In this document: positions 16,642 to 26,247 of the stretch, in pieces
How the letters are laid out: every line of letters starts with the position of its first letter
How positions within the stretch are numbered: position 1 is the first letter of the stretch
Assembly (NCBI GenBank): GCA_022843625.1
Contig: JALHNH010000013.1
Location: forward strand, 81,184 to 145,183
DNA: 64,000 nt
Source: Bryobacter sp.
GTDB taxonomy: Bacteria > Acidobacteriota > Terriglobia > Bryobacterales > Bryobacteraceae
Reading direction: 5' to 3'
Translations under genes and position numbers: made by a program
Notes under the pieces: model-generated
The model's database searches: none
Seen by the model: only the letters and a program-made list of their open reading frames with translations
Told to the model about the DNA's origin: nothing

Positions 16642-17983
16642 CCAATGCCTCGCGAGCCGGCTTGTGGGCGGGGTCAATTTCAAGCGCGCGCTTGAAATCC
16701 ATCTCTGCCGCTTCTTGCTGCCCCAGTGCCGCAAGTGCCACACCCCGGTTGTAGACATGCGATGCCACACCCGGCTCAATCGCAAGCGCCTTACCAAAAG
16801 CCCGCAGCGCCTCTGCGGGCTTTCTTAATTCCAGATACACACGCCCAAGCTCTGTCTGGTACCCGGCATCCTGTAACGCCGGAGCCGCCATCAATGCCGC
16901 CAGCGCTTCCTCCGGCGCAACATATTTCGTGTACTGCAACAGCGCTCCCACATTCCCCGGCTGCCGCTCCATCGTCATCTTCCACAACATCCTGGGCTCG
17001 CGGTAAATCGAATAAGCCCAATCCCCTGCTAACCCCGCATAGACAATCACCAGCGCCCACGGCCAACGTAGCGCCGGCACAGCCGCCGCCAGCATCGCCA
17101 CCGGCAAATACATCCGCCTCCCCGCCGCCAAATCCGCAATCGGAAACACGCTCGAGGTAGGCAACAAAAACAACAGCGCGCCCAGTAGCCAGAACACCCA
17201 TCCCGCCCGCGCGAAATGCCGCCGGCCAGGATACAATCCTGCCACTGCAAGCAACCACAACCCCGCACACCACATCGGCGCAACATCCACAGCCCACCGC
17301 ATCCCCACAAACGTAGGCCAAAGCATATGCTTCAGATAAAGCCCGATTACCAACGGTTGCGTCGCGAGATAACCCAACCAGCCCACCCCTGCCTGCACTC
17401 CAGCCCCAGACCCCGCCAAACTCCGTGTTGCATAAACCACCCCACCCAAAGCCACCAGAGCCAGCGCAAACATCACCCCAATCGGCCGCCACTCCTTCGT
17501 ATTTCTTGATATCGAAAAATGCAATGCCACCAGAAACAACGGCAACGCAATCGCCTCTTCTTTCGCCAGCAGCGCCAGTGAATAGAACAATACCGCCCAC
17601 CAATGTTTTCCTGCCAGCCACCGATCCAGCGCCACCCAAACCAGCAACCCCATCAACACCACCGGCCGGCTAAACACATAAAGCACGGCATCGGCTTGCA
17701 GCGGATGCACCGCAAACACCGCCGCCGCAAAAAACGCTCGCCCATCCCCCAGCAGCCGCCTCAGTGCCCGGTAGCAAAACTGCACCGCCACCGCATGCAA
17801 CAAAACATTCGTCAGCCGAAACGCCCACGGCGCAGCCCCAAACCACTCAAAGTTCAACCAAAAGGTGAAATAACTGAGCGGCCGCGGCCTCAGAAGGGAA
17901 GGGAACTCCATCCCCAGCAACGAGTAGTCGTCCAGCATCCAGTCCCCCGGCAACCCAAGCAGCCAGACCGACGAAAGCAGCAA
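16631..17983 (-). CDS. Polytopic membrane protein with C-terminal TPRs (TMTC/GT-C-like)
   Basis: The 450-residue protein has about nine hydrophobic helices, then two to three tetratricopeptide repeats at about 340-450 ('GYQTELGRVYLELRKPAEALRAFGKAL'; 'YNRGVALAALGQQEAAEMDFKRALEI'). The first loop has the acidic 'DWMLDDY' of GT-C glycosyltransferases, and 'AAAVFAVHPLQADAVLYVFSRP' is the hallmark of the TMTC-like family, in which the protein uses a lipid-linked sugar to glycosylate exported proteins. The reaction is inferred. The start is TTG at 17983; no ATG or GTG lies upstream in frame before the divergent nth gene. TM and TPR content are clear; the enzymatic role is not. Confidence 0.75.
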   Translation of the reverse strand: MLLSSVWLLGLPGDWMLDDYSLLGMEFPSLLRPRPLSYFTFWLNFEWFGAAPWAFRLTNVLLHAVAVQFCYRALRRLLGDGRAFFAAAVFAVHPLQADAVLYVFSRPVVLMGLLVWVALDRWLAGKHWWAVLFYSLALLAKEEAIALPLFLVALHFSISRNTKEWRPIGVMFALALVALGGVVYATRSLAGSGAGVQAGVGWLGYLATQPLVIGLYLKHMLWPTFVGMRWAVDVAPMWCAGLWLLAVAGLYPGRRHFARAGWVFWLLGALLFLLPTSSVFPIADLAAGRRMYLPVAMLAAAVPALRWPWALVIVYAGLAGDWAYSIYREPRMLWKMTMERQPGNVGALLQYTKYVAPEEALAALMAAPALQDAGYQTELGRVYLELRKPAEALRAFGKALAIEPGVASHVYNRGVALAALGQQEAAEMDFKRALEIDPAHKPAREALAIR

Positions 17984-18027
17984 TAATACGTAAGGAAAGT
18001 ATGCCGATGTTATGCTGCTAGTTTCTC

Positions 18028-18684
18028 ATGCCGCCCCGTTCAAAGGCCGATAAGCAGGCCCGTCTCAACCAGATCCTGGCCGTACTTGACGACATGTATC
18101 CCAACGTCACCTGCGCCCTCCACCACACCAACCCCTGGGAACTCCTGGTCGCCACCATCCTCAGTGCCCAGTGCACCGACGAACGCGTCAACAAAGTCAC
18201 CCCCGCCCTCTTCGCCAAATACCCCACCATCGAAGACTTCGCCGCCGCCACTCAGGAGGAAATGGGCAAGGACATTTACTCCACCGGCTTCTACAACAAT
18301 AAAGCCAAAAACATCATCGCCGCCGCCCAGCGCATCCTCACCGTCTTCAACAGTGAAGTCCCCACCAACATCGAAGACCTCCTCACCGTCCCCGGAGCCG
18401 CCCGCAAAACCGCCAATGTCGTCCTCGGCACCTGCTTCAACATCGCTAGCGGCGTCGTCGTCGACACTCACGTCTCCCGCATCTCCCAGCGTCTCGATCT
18501 CACTAAAAAGACCGATCCCGTTAACATCGAAAAAGACCTGATCCAGATCCTGCCCCAATCCCGCTGGATCTCATTCAGCCACCAGCTCATCCATCACGGC
18601 CGCGGCCACTGCACCGCCCGCAGCCCCAAATGCCACACCTGCCCCATGAACCATCTTTGCTACGCCAAGGACAAAAATGCCTAA
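18028..18684 (+). CDS. nth: Endonuclease III (DNA glycosylase/AP lyase)
   Basis: The 218-residue protein is full length and has all key residues: helix-hairpin-helix 'LLTVPGAARKTANVVLG' with the Schiff-base lysine K127, the catalytic aspartate in 'VVVDTHVSR' (D146), and the 4Fe-4S ligands C195, C202, C205, C211 with the canonical 6-2-5 spacing. It excises oxidised pyrimidines in base-excision repair. The HhH glycines are partly replaced (GAARK rather than GVGRK), which is tolerable. Its end overlaps the downstream lipoprotein gene by 8 bp. Confidence 0.96.
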   Translation: MPPRSKADKQARLNQILAVLDDMYPNVTCALHHTNPWELLVATILSAQCTDERVNKVTPALFAKYPTIEDFAAATQEEMGKDIYSTGFYNNKAKNIIAAAQRILTVFNSEVPTNIEDLLTVPGAARKTANVVLGTCFNIASGVVVDTHVSRISQRLDLTKKTDPVNIEKDLIQILPQSRWISFSHQLIHHGRGHCTARSPKCHTCPMNHLCYAKDKNA

Positions 18685-19132
18685 GCACCTCGTCCTCCTC
18701 CTAACCCTGATCCTCACCAGTTGCGTAGACTTCCCAAATCAATACGCACCCACCAGAGCACGTCGCCCCGACACCGGGCCAGACCCGCGCGGCCTCAAAG
18801 CCTACATCGACATGAAAGACCCGGCCGCACTCGCACACATCGCCTGGGGCATCAACCCTGCCGCCTTCGATGGCGAAAAACGCAAAGCCGAACCCAAAGC
18901 CGCTCTCCGCTTCAAAGTCGATGACACCAGCAATCTAAAAGTCAGCATCGACATCGCCACCCCCCAACTCCTCCGCGTAAAGATGAACGGCCGCCCCTTG
19001 GGCGAAACCACCAGCACCCACTTCGAAGCCCCCGTCGAGCCTTCCGACTTTTTCGCCAACACCGCCACTCTCGTCGAGATCGAAAGCGATTCAGGCTTCA
19101 GCCTCCTCCGCGCCGGCTTCCTCAAACGATGA
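18677..19132 (+). CDS. Small lipoprotein, coupled to a membrane glycosyltransferase
   Basis: The 151-residue protein has a lipoprotein signal, with the lipobox 'LTSC' at 13-16 (LLTLILTSC). The rest is soluble, with 'DPAALAHIAWGINPAAFDGEKR' and strand-rich 'VSIDIATPQLLRVKMNGRPLGE'. I do not recognise the family. It overlaps nth upstream by 8 bp and the glycosyltransferase start downstream by ATGA. That arrangement suggests it works with the transferase, probably on the outer face of the inner membrane or on the outer membrane. Confidence 0.75.
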   Translation: MPKHLVLLLTLILTSCVDFPNQYAPTRARRPDTGPDPRGLKAYIDMKDPAALAHIAWGINPAAFDGEKRKAEPKAALRFKVDDTSNLKVSIDIATPQLLRVKMNGRPLGETTSTHFEAPVEPSDFFANTATLVEIESDSGFSLLRAGFLKR

Positions 19133-21120
19133 TCTATATCGTCCTTGGCTGGTTCCTCACTGTAGCCACCGCCGTAGCCCTAGGCGGCCACATCCTCCGC
19201 GCGATCAAGCTTCAACTCGAAGGCTGGCAAGACTTCATCTACCGTTTCCTAATAGGCTCCGCCGCCCTCTCGCTCCTCACCTTCTGCCTCGCCTCCCTCG
19301 GTCTCATCCACAAAGGCCTCATCTACGCAATTGCCATAACAGCCATCGCCTCAAGCTGGCGCAACTGGCCCACCCTCCCCAGACCCCAATTCCATTGGTC
19401 CGCGATCCCCTTCGCCATCTTCACAATCTTCTACCTCACGCACGCGATGGCCCCAGAACACTCCCCCGACGGCATGGCTTACCACCTCGGCCTCGTCGCC
19501 CGCTACTACCGCGAGCACGGCTTCGTTTGGTTCCCCACCAACATGTACTCCTTCCTCTCGCAAGGCATGGAGATGCTCTTCCTCTTTGCTTATTCAATCG
19601 GCCGCCACTCCGCTGCCGCCCTCATCCACTTCACCTTCCTCCTCACCCTCCCCATCCTCCTGGCCACCGTCGCAGGCCGCACCGGTTGGCTCGCCGGCCT
19701 TACCGTCTTCCTGCTCCCCGTAGTAGGAATCGACGGCATCAGCGCCTACAACGACGTAGCCTTAGCCGTCACTTTATTCGCCACTTGGCAAGCATCAACA
19801 AAGTGGCGCGAAACCCAAAACAAAGCCTGGATCGCCGTCGCCGCCACCCTCGCCGGTTTCGCCATGGCCATCAAGTTTACCGGCGTCATCGCGATCCTCT
19901 TCTTGCCCCCCACGCTTCGCATCTGGCCTGCCGCCATCAGCATCCTGCCCTGGCTCATTAAAAGCTACTTGTGGTCCGGCAACCCCCTCGCCCCCTTCTA
20001 CAACAACCTCTTCCCGAACCCCTGGTTCAACGTAGAATTCGAAACCGGCTACCGCTCCTTCCTCCGCCACTACGACGTCCCAAACCTCCAGGAGTGGGCC
20101 AGAGAAGTCTTCCTCGGCGGCCCCCGCCTCAGCGGCACCCTCGGCCCCATCGGCCTCCTCTTTCCACTAGCGATTCTCGGCTTCCGCAAACAAAAACACC
20201 TCCTCCTCGCCGCTGCCATCACCCTCTCGATCTACCCGCTCAACATCGGCACCCGATTTCTCATCCCAGCCCTCCCCTTCCTGACGCTAGCCCTCTTCCA
20301 AACCTTCCCTAAACAAACAGCGGCAATCCCCCTGATAGCTGCAATCCTGTCCTGGCCCAGTGTCCTCGCGCTCTACTCCTCCCCCTACGCCTGGTTCCTC
20401 GAAAAGGCTCCCTGGAGAGCGGCCCTGCGGATCGAAACTGAAGATGCCTTCCTCGTCCGCAAAAGCGGCGGCTACGTAACCGCGCGCACCATCGAGACCT
20501 TTGTCCCGGCAGGCGAAACCGTCTTCGCCCTCTCTCCCATCCCGGAAAGCTACACCAGCCGCAACATCATCATTGCATACCAATCAACAATCGGTCTCAA
20601 ACTCCAGCGAGCCCTAACCGCCCCCACCTACGACGACTACCAGGCTAAATTCATCTACACCTGCAAAGGCGCAAACCCCACCATCTCGAAGTCCACCAAA
20701 GACACCTGGAGCATCGCCGAAATCGAGCCCCGCCCCCAATCCATCACCTGCAACAGAACCCCCTGGGATGCCCACCTAGCCAACGATGGCAATCTGACAA
20801 CAAGCTGGCGCACCTGGGCCCCCACCCAACAAGGCGACTCCTGCAAGCTAACCCCCGCCCAACCCTACAAGCTCTACGGCACCGGCGACCAATGGGAAGT
20901 AGAACTCAAAGACTGCACCCGCGAAGTCCAACCGAGCCAAGCCGACTATCGAAAAGATGCCAGAAAACTCTTCCTGAGCCAGAACGTCAAATACCTGGCC
21001 ATCGACGCCCCAGACTACAACTCCAAAGACATGATCGACCACCCAGACCTCTGGGGCATCGACCTCATAGCCCAGCGCGGCACCATGCGAATCTATTCTT
21101 GGAAACCACTGCAGCAATGA
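19129..21120 (+). CDS. Integral membrane glycosyltransferase-like protein (GT-C/PMT type) with a C-terminal discoidin-like domain
   Basis: The 663-residue protein has about ten to twelve membrane helices in its first ~430 residues. The acidic residues 'EHSPDG' (about 108-113) lie in a first large loop, as in GT-C enzymes that use polyprenyl-phosphate sugars. The last ~200 residues are soluble; one part (about 540-585: 'NRTPWDAHLANDGNLTTSWRTW') resembles the start of F5/8 type C domains, and the end ('YLAIDAPDYNSKDMIDHPDLWGIDLIAQRGTMRIYSW') is also found in the fragment at 8129-8542. Between the lipoprotein and the sugar-kinase genes it is likely part of a surface-glycan operon; acceptor and donor are unknown. 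It overlaps the kinase gene by ATGA. Confidence 0.78.
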   Translation: MIYIVLGWFLTVATAVALGGHILRAIKLQLEGWQDFIYRFLIGSAALSLLTFCLASLGLIHKGLIYAIAITAIASSWRNWPTLPRPQFHWSAIPFAIFTIFYLTHAMAPEHSPDGMAYHLGLVARYYREHGFVWFPTNMYSFLSQGMEMLFLFAYSIGRHSAAALIHFTFLLTLPILLATVAGRTGWLAGLTVFLLPVVGIDGISAYNDVALAVTLFATWQASTKWRETQNKAWIAVAATLAGFAMAIKFTGVIAILFLPPTLRIWPAAISILPWLIKSYLWSGNPLAPFYNNLFPNPWFNVEFETGYRSFLRHYDVPNLQEWAREVFLGGPRLSGTLGPIGLLFPLAILGFRKQKHLLLAAAITLSIYPLNIGTRFLIPALPFLTLALFQTFPKQTAAIPLIAAILSWPSVLALYSSPYAWFLEKAPWRAALRIETEDAFLVRKSGGYVTARTIETFVPAGETVFALSPIPESYTSRNIIIAYQSTIGLKLQRALTAPTYDDYQAKFIYTCKGANPTISKSTKDTWSIAEIEPRPQSITCNRTPWDAHLANDGNLTTSWRTWAPTQQGDSCKLTPAQPYKLYGTGDQWEVELKDCTREVQPSQADYRKDARKLFLSQNVKYLAIDAPDYNSKDMIDHPDLWGIDLIAQRGTMRIYSWKPLQQ

Positions 21121-22055
21121 CCCAATACTTCCTAGGCGTCGACGGAGGCCAATCCTCCACCACCGCCATCATCGGCGACGAACAAGGCCGCGTCCTCGGC
21201 ATCGGCCGCGGTGGCCCCTGCAACCACATCAAAACCGGCGACGGTCGCGCCAAATTCGAAAACGCCATCCTCGGTGCCCTCCCCATCTCTGGCCTCCACT
21301 TCCGCGCCGCCTGCCTCGGCTTCAGCGGAGGCCCCAAAGACAAAGCCGACCTCGTCCGCGAAATGATCCAAGCAGACGAATACAACATCACCAACGACGG
21401 CCTCATCGCCCTCACTGGCGCAACCGGCGGAGCCCCCGGCATCATCGTAGTAGCCGGCACTGGCTCAATAGCATATGGCCGCAACTCGAGCGGCCAGACC
21501 GGCCGCGCCGGCGGCTGGGGCTACATCTACGGCGACGAAGGCGGCGGCTTTGACCTCACCAGAGAAGCCGTCCGCGCTTCCCTCCGCATGGAAGAAGGCT
21601 GGGGCCCCACTACCACCCTCCGCGACAAACTCCTCAACGCCGTTGGCGCCGAAAACGCCAACGACCTCATGCACCGCTTCTACACCACAGACTTCCCCCG
21701 GCCCCAAATCGCCAGCTACTCCAAGCTAGTAGACGAAGCCGCCCGCGAAGGAGACCGCGTCGCAATCGAAATCCTCAACCGCGCCGCCCAGCAACTCGCC
21801 AGCTTCGCCTCCAGCGTCCGCCAGGCCCTCTTCGCCCAAGGTGAGCCAGCAACCGTCTGCCCCGTAGGAAACGTCTACAAAAGCGAAATCCTTAGAACCC
21901 GCTTCGAGATGCTAATTGGCCTCGAAGAATCCAACACCTTCGCCGAGCCCTTATACGGCCCAGCCTCCGGTGCATTGATCGAAGCCTGGCAAATGGCCGG
22001 CATCACCCCCGATACCCGCTTCCTTCCCAAAGAAGAGAAGACCCAGTCAAGCTAA
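21117..22055 (+). CDS. BadF/BadG/BcrA-type ATPase, N-acetylglucosamine kinase-like
   Basis: The 312-residue protein has the ASKHA fold: PHOSPHATE1 'LGVDGGQSSTTAII' (about 6-19), 'GPCNHIKTGDG' sugar loop, and PHOSPHATE2/adenosine 'VAGTGSIAYGRN' and 'GGWGYIYGDEGGGFDLTREAV' (about 105-150). That combination is typical of amino-sugar kinases (GlcNAc or glucosamine kinase) from the BadF family. The ATG at 21117 overlaps the transferase stop; an upstream open frame to 20892 lies inside the transferase gene. A role in recycling of cell-wall or glycan sugar is inferred. Confidence 0.88.
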   Translation: MTQYFLGVDGGQSSTTAIIGDEQGRVLGIGRGGPCNHIKTGDGRAKFENAILGALPISGLHFRAACLGFSGGPKDKADLVREMIQADEYNITNDGLIALTGATGGAPGIIVVAGTGSIAYGRNSSGQTGRAGGWGYIYGDEGGGFDLTREAVRASLRMEEGWGPTTTLRDKLLNAVGAENANDLMHRFYTTDFPRPQIASYSKLVDEAAREGDRVAIEILNRAAQQLASFASSVRQALFAQGEPATVCPVGNVYKSEILRTRFEMLIGLEESNTFAEPLYGPASGALIEAWQMAGITPDTRFLPKEEKTQSS

Positions 22056-22070
22056 ACTAGAGCTTTACCC

Positions 22071-23249
<1,179 letters not shown>

Positions 23250-23250
23250 G

Positions 23251-23276
23251 AAAAGACGGGGGCAATCCCGTCTTTT
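23251..23276 (+). terminator. Intrinsic terminator after pgk
   Basis: AAAAGACGGG and CCCGTCTTTT form a perfect 10-bp stem with a 6-base loop, the right arm ending in T4 directly after the stem. It starts two bases after the pgk stop. Confidence 0.92.
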
Positions 23277-23465
23277 ACTCCTTTCTTTTAACTGCAACCT
23301 CTGCGCGGCTTCGCGCAGCAAATTACCAAAATGTGGGTGAAGGTACGCATCACCTGCTAGTACTCCTCCTTAAGCTCCTCATTCAATACACCTTGTTTCC
23401 GGCCTTTGGATTGCAGCCAATTCAGGTGGTTCTTTGCAATTTCTAGTGATGGAGGATTACTAGTC
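23277..23465 (+). promoter_or_regulatory. Leader region of the BACON-domain gene with a GC-rich hairpin
   Basis: The 189-bp gap contains a perfect 7-bp hairpin, CTGCGCG-GCTT-CGCGCAG (23301-23318), with no T-tract, so it is not a clear terminator. The rest shows no recognisable regulator box. GGAGG at 23452-23456 is the only good ribosome-binding site and fits a start at 23466. Confidence 0.4.
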
Positions 23466-26051
23466 ATGTTAAAAAGTCGCTCAATAAGTGATTCGGGCTG
23501 TAACAAGCCCAAGATTCGTCTAATGAAGCTTTTCATGCTTTTGGTTCTGGGCCTGACCAGCGCTTACGCTCAACCGCCCAAGGGCTATTGGAAACAAGTC
23601 GGCGTAAAGACCTTCGACCAGCCACAGACTCCCCTCAACAATGTCCAGGAAACAATCAGCCGTCAAGCCGAAAAGGCTCTGATTCATCAATACACGATGA
23701 TCTACGGCCCCATCCAAGGTGCCGATCTCGATATTTCCTACCCGACACCTCCCTCAATTCTCATTCCTGGTACTCCATTCCCGGCGATGATCAAAGGTTC
23801 CATTGGCTGGAATGCTTTCGATAGAGGAAACTACGGCTATGGAAAGTTTCTGACCGCCTATTTCGACGACATCGCGAACAAAGAGGATGTTTGGCCCCGC
23901 GCCAGTATCGATATCCCTATCGGCGGAATAATTGTTGGAGTAAACTTCTCCGGGGCTCAGTTGACCGCAACATTGAACAACGCCACTGCCGCTAACCCTG
24001 TGCTGGTGCCCGCCGTCCGTTGGGCCGCTGGGTCCCGCTCTACCTTTCGCTACTTGGCCACAAAAGAAGCCACATGGGGTTGGGGCTGGGTTTATGAATG
24101 GACTCTCGGCGAGCCCGGCTCTTGCACCGGAGCCTGTACGATTGGCGCCTCCGCCCTCACTGCCGGTCCCACCGGCGGAATACTCTCTATTCCTGTAACT
24201 GCCACCAATCGTTGGGATGTCACCGCAGTCGACCCATGGATCACCGTCACCTCGCCAGTCAGCAATAACGGCAACGGCACCGTCTCAATTAGCGTGGCGC
24301 CGAATCCGGGAGACAACCGTACAGGCACCATTCGCGTCGCTGGTCAAACCGTCACAATTGTGCAATTTGGCGGCACAGAATCCAAACTCTTCGATATCGG
24401 CAATATCGCCGCTTGCAATACTGTCAACCACTCCGAATTCACGCTGGCTGGAAGCAGCTTCGTCAATCGCGTTGACGTCTGGTACAGATTCAATGCCAAC
24501 GAATTCAGCGTTCCCTATACATTGCTGCAAGGGTCGCAAACTATCAGCACTGGAACTCTCGTAAAGAACAGTTGCGACACCTATCAGTCCAATTGGTGTG
24601 TCGCGCGCGCTACCCTCGCAACAGTTCTGCCCGCTGGCGAATACCGCGTCAATGTCCCCAACTCGCAGATCTGTCAGAATCCTGGCAGCCAGGGTAAAGG
24701 CTTTGTAAGTGTTTTTGGGAACTTGATTAACACGGGTGCCGCAGGTGGGACCTGTTCCGGCACCTGCAGCCTAAATGCGCCCGGTCAGTCGATCGATAAA
24801 GCGGGTGGTTCCGGAACCATCAATGTGACCGCCACCGGAACCTGGACCGCCATCTCCTTTAACTCCTGGATCAAAGTCACCAGTGGCTCAGCTGGCAGCG
24901 GCAACGGCTCAGTTGGCTTTACCGCTGATCCCAACACCGGGGTGCCACGCAGTGGTGCCGTAAGTGTTGCTGGCCAGGCCCATAGCGTTCACCAAACTGG
25001 CACTGCCAGCGGAACCTCGGCTGGCTGCAATTACTTGATCCAGTCCAACTCCACCCTCAGCGTGCCAATCACGGGCACCAATAGCGGATTGATTCAGGTC
25101 GTCACCAACCAGTCCTGCGCTTGGACCTCTTCCACCAGTGCCGCGTGGATCACGCTTCGCAGCGGTATATCCAGCACTGGCAATGGAGGAGTCGCCTTTG
25201 CCGCCGCATCGAATGATACTGGCCTGCCTCGCAGTGCAGCGATTGTAATTGCCGGTCAGATCATCGTCGTCAACCAGGCGGGTGGCGTTCCTCCTGGCAC
25301 CCCGGCCGTATCCTCCGGTGGCACTGTCAACACTGCTAGCTATGCCCCCGGTGGCCCTCCAACTGGTTCATTGGCCCAGGGTTCGTTCTTCAGCATCTAC
25401 GGGGGCGACCTCGGCCCTGATCAATTTGCTAAAGCCGCCTCTTATCCCTTGCCAACGTCATTGGGCGGCGTCACTATCGTCATCGCCAGCGCAAACGAGC
25501 GCTATGATGCGTACTTGGTCTTCGCCTCTAAAGGTCAGATCAATGCTGTACTGCCTTCCACTGTTCCTGTTGGCGATGCCCAGGTTATCGTAAGCTACAA
25601 CGGCAGAACCAGCGCCCCGGCTCCGATCCGGGTCGTCAAATCCAGCGTCGGCGTCTTCTTCCAACGCACCAACGGCAAAGATCTGGCAATCGCGCAGAAC
25701 GTGGCGAGCGCAACGGATTACCCGCTGAATCTTCCGGATTCGCCAGCCAAGCCAGGTCAAATTGTGATTCTCTGGGCCACTGGTATGGGCCCCATCGCGG
25801 CAGCCGACAACGTCGCGCCTGGAGGCGGCGATATGACTGGGGTTCCGCTATCGATCACGGTCGGTGGGGTACCTGCACAAAGGGTATATGCCGGTCGTCA
25901 GCCCGAGACCGCCGCAGTAGACAACATCTACTTCACGGTCCCAGCCAATGCACCTTTAGGCTGTCAGATTCCAGTTGAACTGACCGTCGGGGGGCTGCAG
26001 GCCAACACCACCCTACTTGCGATTTCTGCTACTGGCTCACGCTGTCAGTAG
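23466..26051 (+). CDS. Secreted BACON-domain protein with Solibacter C-terminal domain
   Basis: The 861-residue secreted protein has an ~200-residue N-terminal domain of unknown type (about 40-210, 'GWNAFDRGNYGYGKFLTAYFDD...', which ends 'KEATWGWGWVYEWTLGEPG'). It then has three BACON-like beta-sandwiches: GACTIGASALTAGPTGG..., GTCSLNAPGQSIDKAGG..., and a third starting GCNYLIQSNSTLSV, each with a 'W-I-x-V/L-x-S' core and a 'G.V.VAGQ' final strand. The C-terminal ~220 residues match the layout of the Solibacter C-terminal domain (TIGR03437): 'VNTASYAPGG...LAQGSFFSIYGGDLG' to 'GGLQANTTLLAI'. An ATG at 23523 gives a shorter signal peptide but has no ribosome-binding site; the start at 23466 has GGAGG. 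Function, likely surface binding, is inferred. Confidence 0.82.
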   Translation: MLKSRSISDSGCNKPKIRLMKLFMLLVLGLTSAYAQPPKGYWKQVGVKTFDQPQTPLNNVQETISRQAEKALIHQYTMIYGPIQGADLDISYPTPPSILIPGTPFPAMIKGSIGWNAFDRGNYGYGKFLTAYFDDIANKEDVWPRASIDIPIGGIIVGVNFSGAQLTATLNNATAANPVLVPAVRWAAGSRSTFRYLATKEATWGWGWVYEWTLGEPGSCTGACTIGASALTAGPTGGILSIPVTATNRWDVTAVDPWITVTSPVSNNGNGTVSISVAPNPGDNRTGTIRVAGQTVTIVQFGGTESKLFDIGNIAACNTVNHSEFTLAGSSFVNRVDVWYRFNANEFSVPYTLLQGSQTISTGTLVKNSCDTYQSNWCVARATLATVLPAGEYRVNVPNSQICQNPGSQGKGFVSVFGNLINTGAAGGTCSGTCSLNAPGQSIDKAGGSGTINVTATGTWTAISFNSWIKVTSGSAGSGNGSVGFTADPNTGVPRSGAVSVAGQAHSVHQTGTASGTSAGCNYLIQSNSTLSVPITGTNSGLIQVVTNQSCAWTSSTSAAWITLRSGISSTGNGGVAFAAASNDTGLPRSAAIVIAGQIIVVNQAGGVPPGTPAVSSGGTVNTASYAPGGPPTGSLAQGSFFSIYGGDLGPDQFAKAASYPLPTSLGGVTIVIASANERYDAYLVFASKGQINAVLPSTVPVGDAQVIVSYNGRTSAPAPIRVVKSSVGVFFQRTNGKDLAIAQNVASATDYPLNLPDSPAKPGQIVILWATGMGPIAAADNVAPGGGDMTGVPLSITVGGVPAQRVYAGRQPETAAVDNIYFTVPANAPLGCQIPVELTVGGLQANTTLLAISATGSRCQ

Positions 26052-26082
26052 TCTGCTTGTGCCGTAAGGCCCATGGCTACCT

Positions 26083-26132
26083 GCACGCCCGATGGTGAAA
26101 TTAGACTTCGCCATCGGGCGTGCTTCACTTTT
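26083..26132 (+). terminator. Intrinsic terminator of the BACON-domain gene
   Basis: A perfect 13-bp stem, GCACGCCCGATGG with CCATCGGGCGTGC, extends inward by TGAA/TTCG with one T-G pair around a 7-base loop and is followed by TTCACTTTT. Nothing recognisable fills the other bases between 26052 and 26247. Confidence 0.88.
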
Positions 26133-26247
26133 AAAAAGATTTCGGGTCAAGCCCTGTCAACTAAAGCCTCCCCCACATCTCAAACAGCATCTTCGTGACA
26201 AACTGTCCCCGCCCCATTTTCCGGCAAGCCAGCTGCACGCATAAACT

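Noticed and set aside
15856..16797. A 313-codon minus-strand open frame opposite the zinc-ribbon gene
   Set aside because: No recognisable family, Gly/Cys/Arg-rich, and it opposes a gene with a clear zinc ribbon and membrane helix.
16791..17639. A 282-codon minus-strand frame within the TPR membrane gene
   Set aside because: Gly/Cys-rich shadow of the real frame, with no domain.
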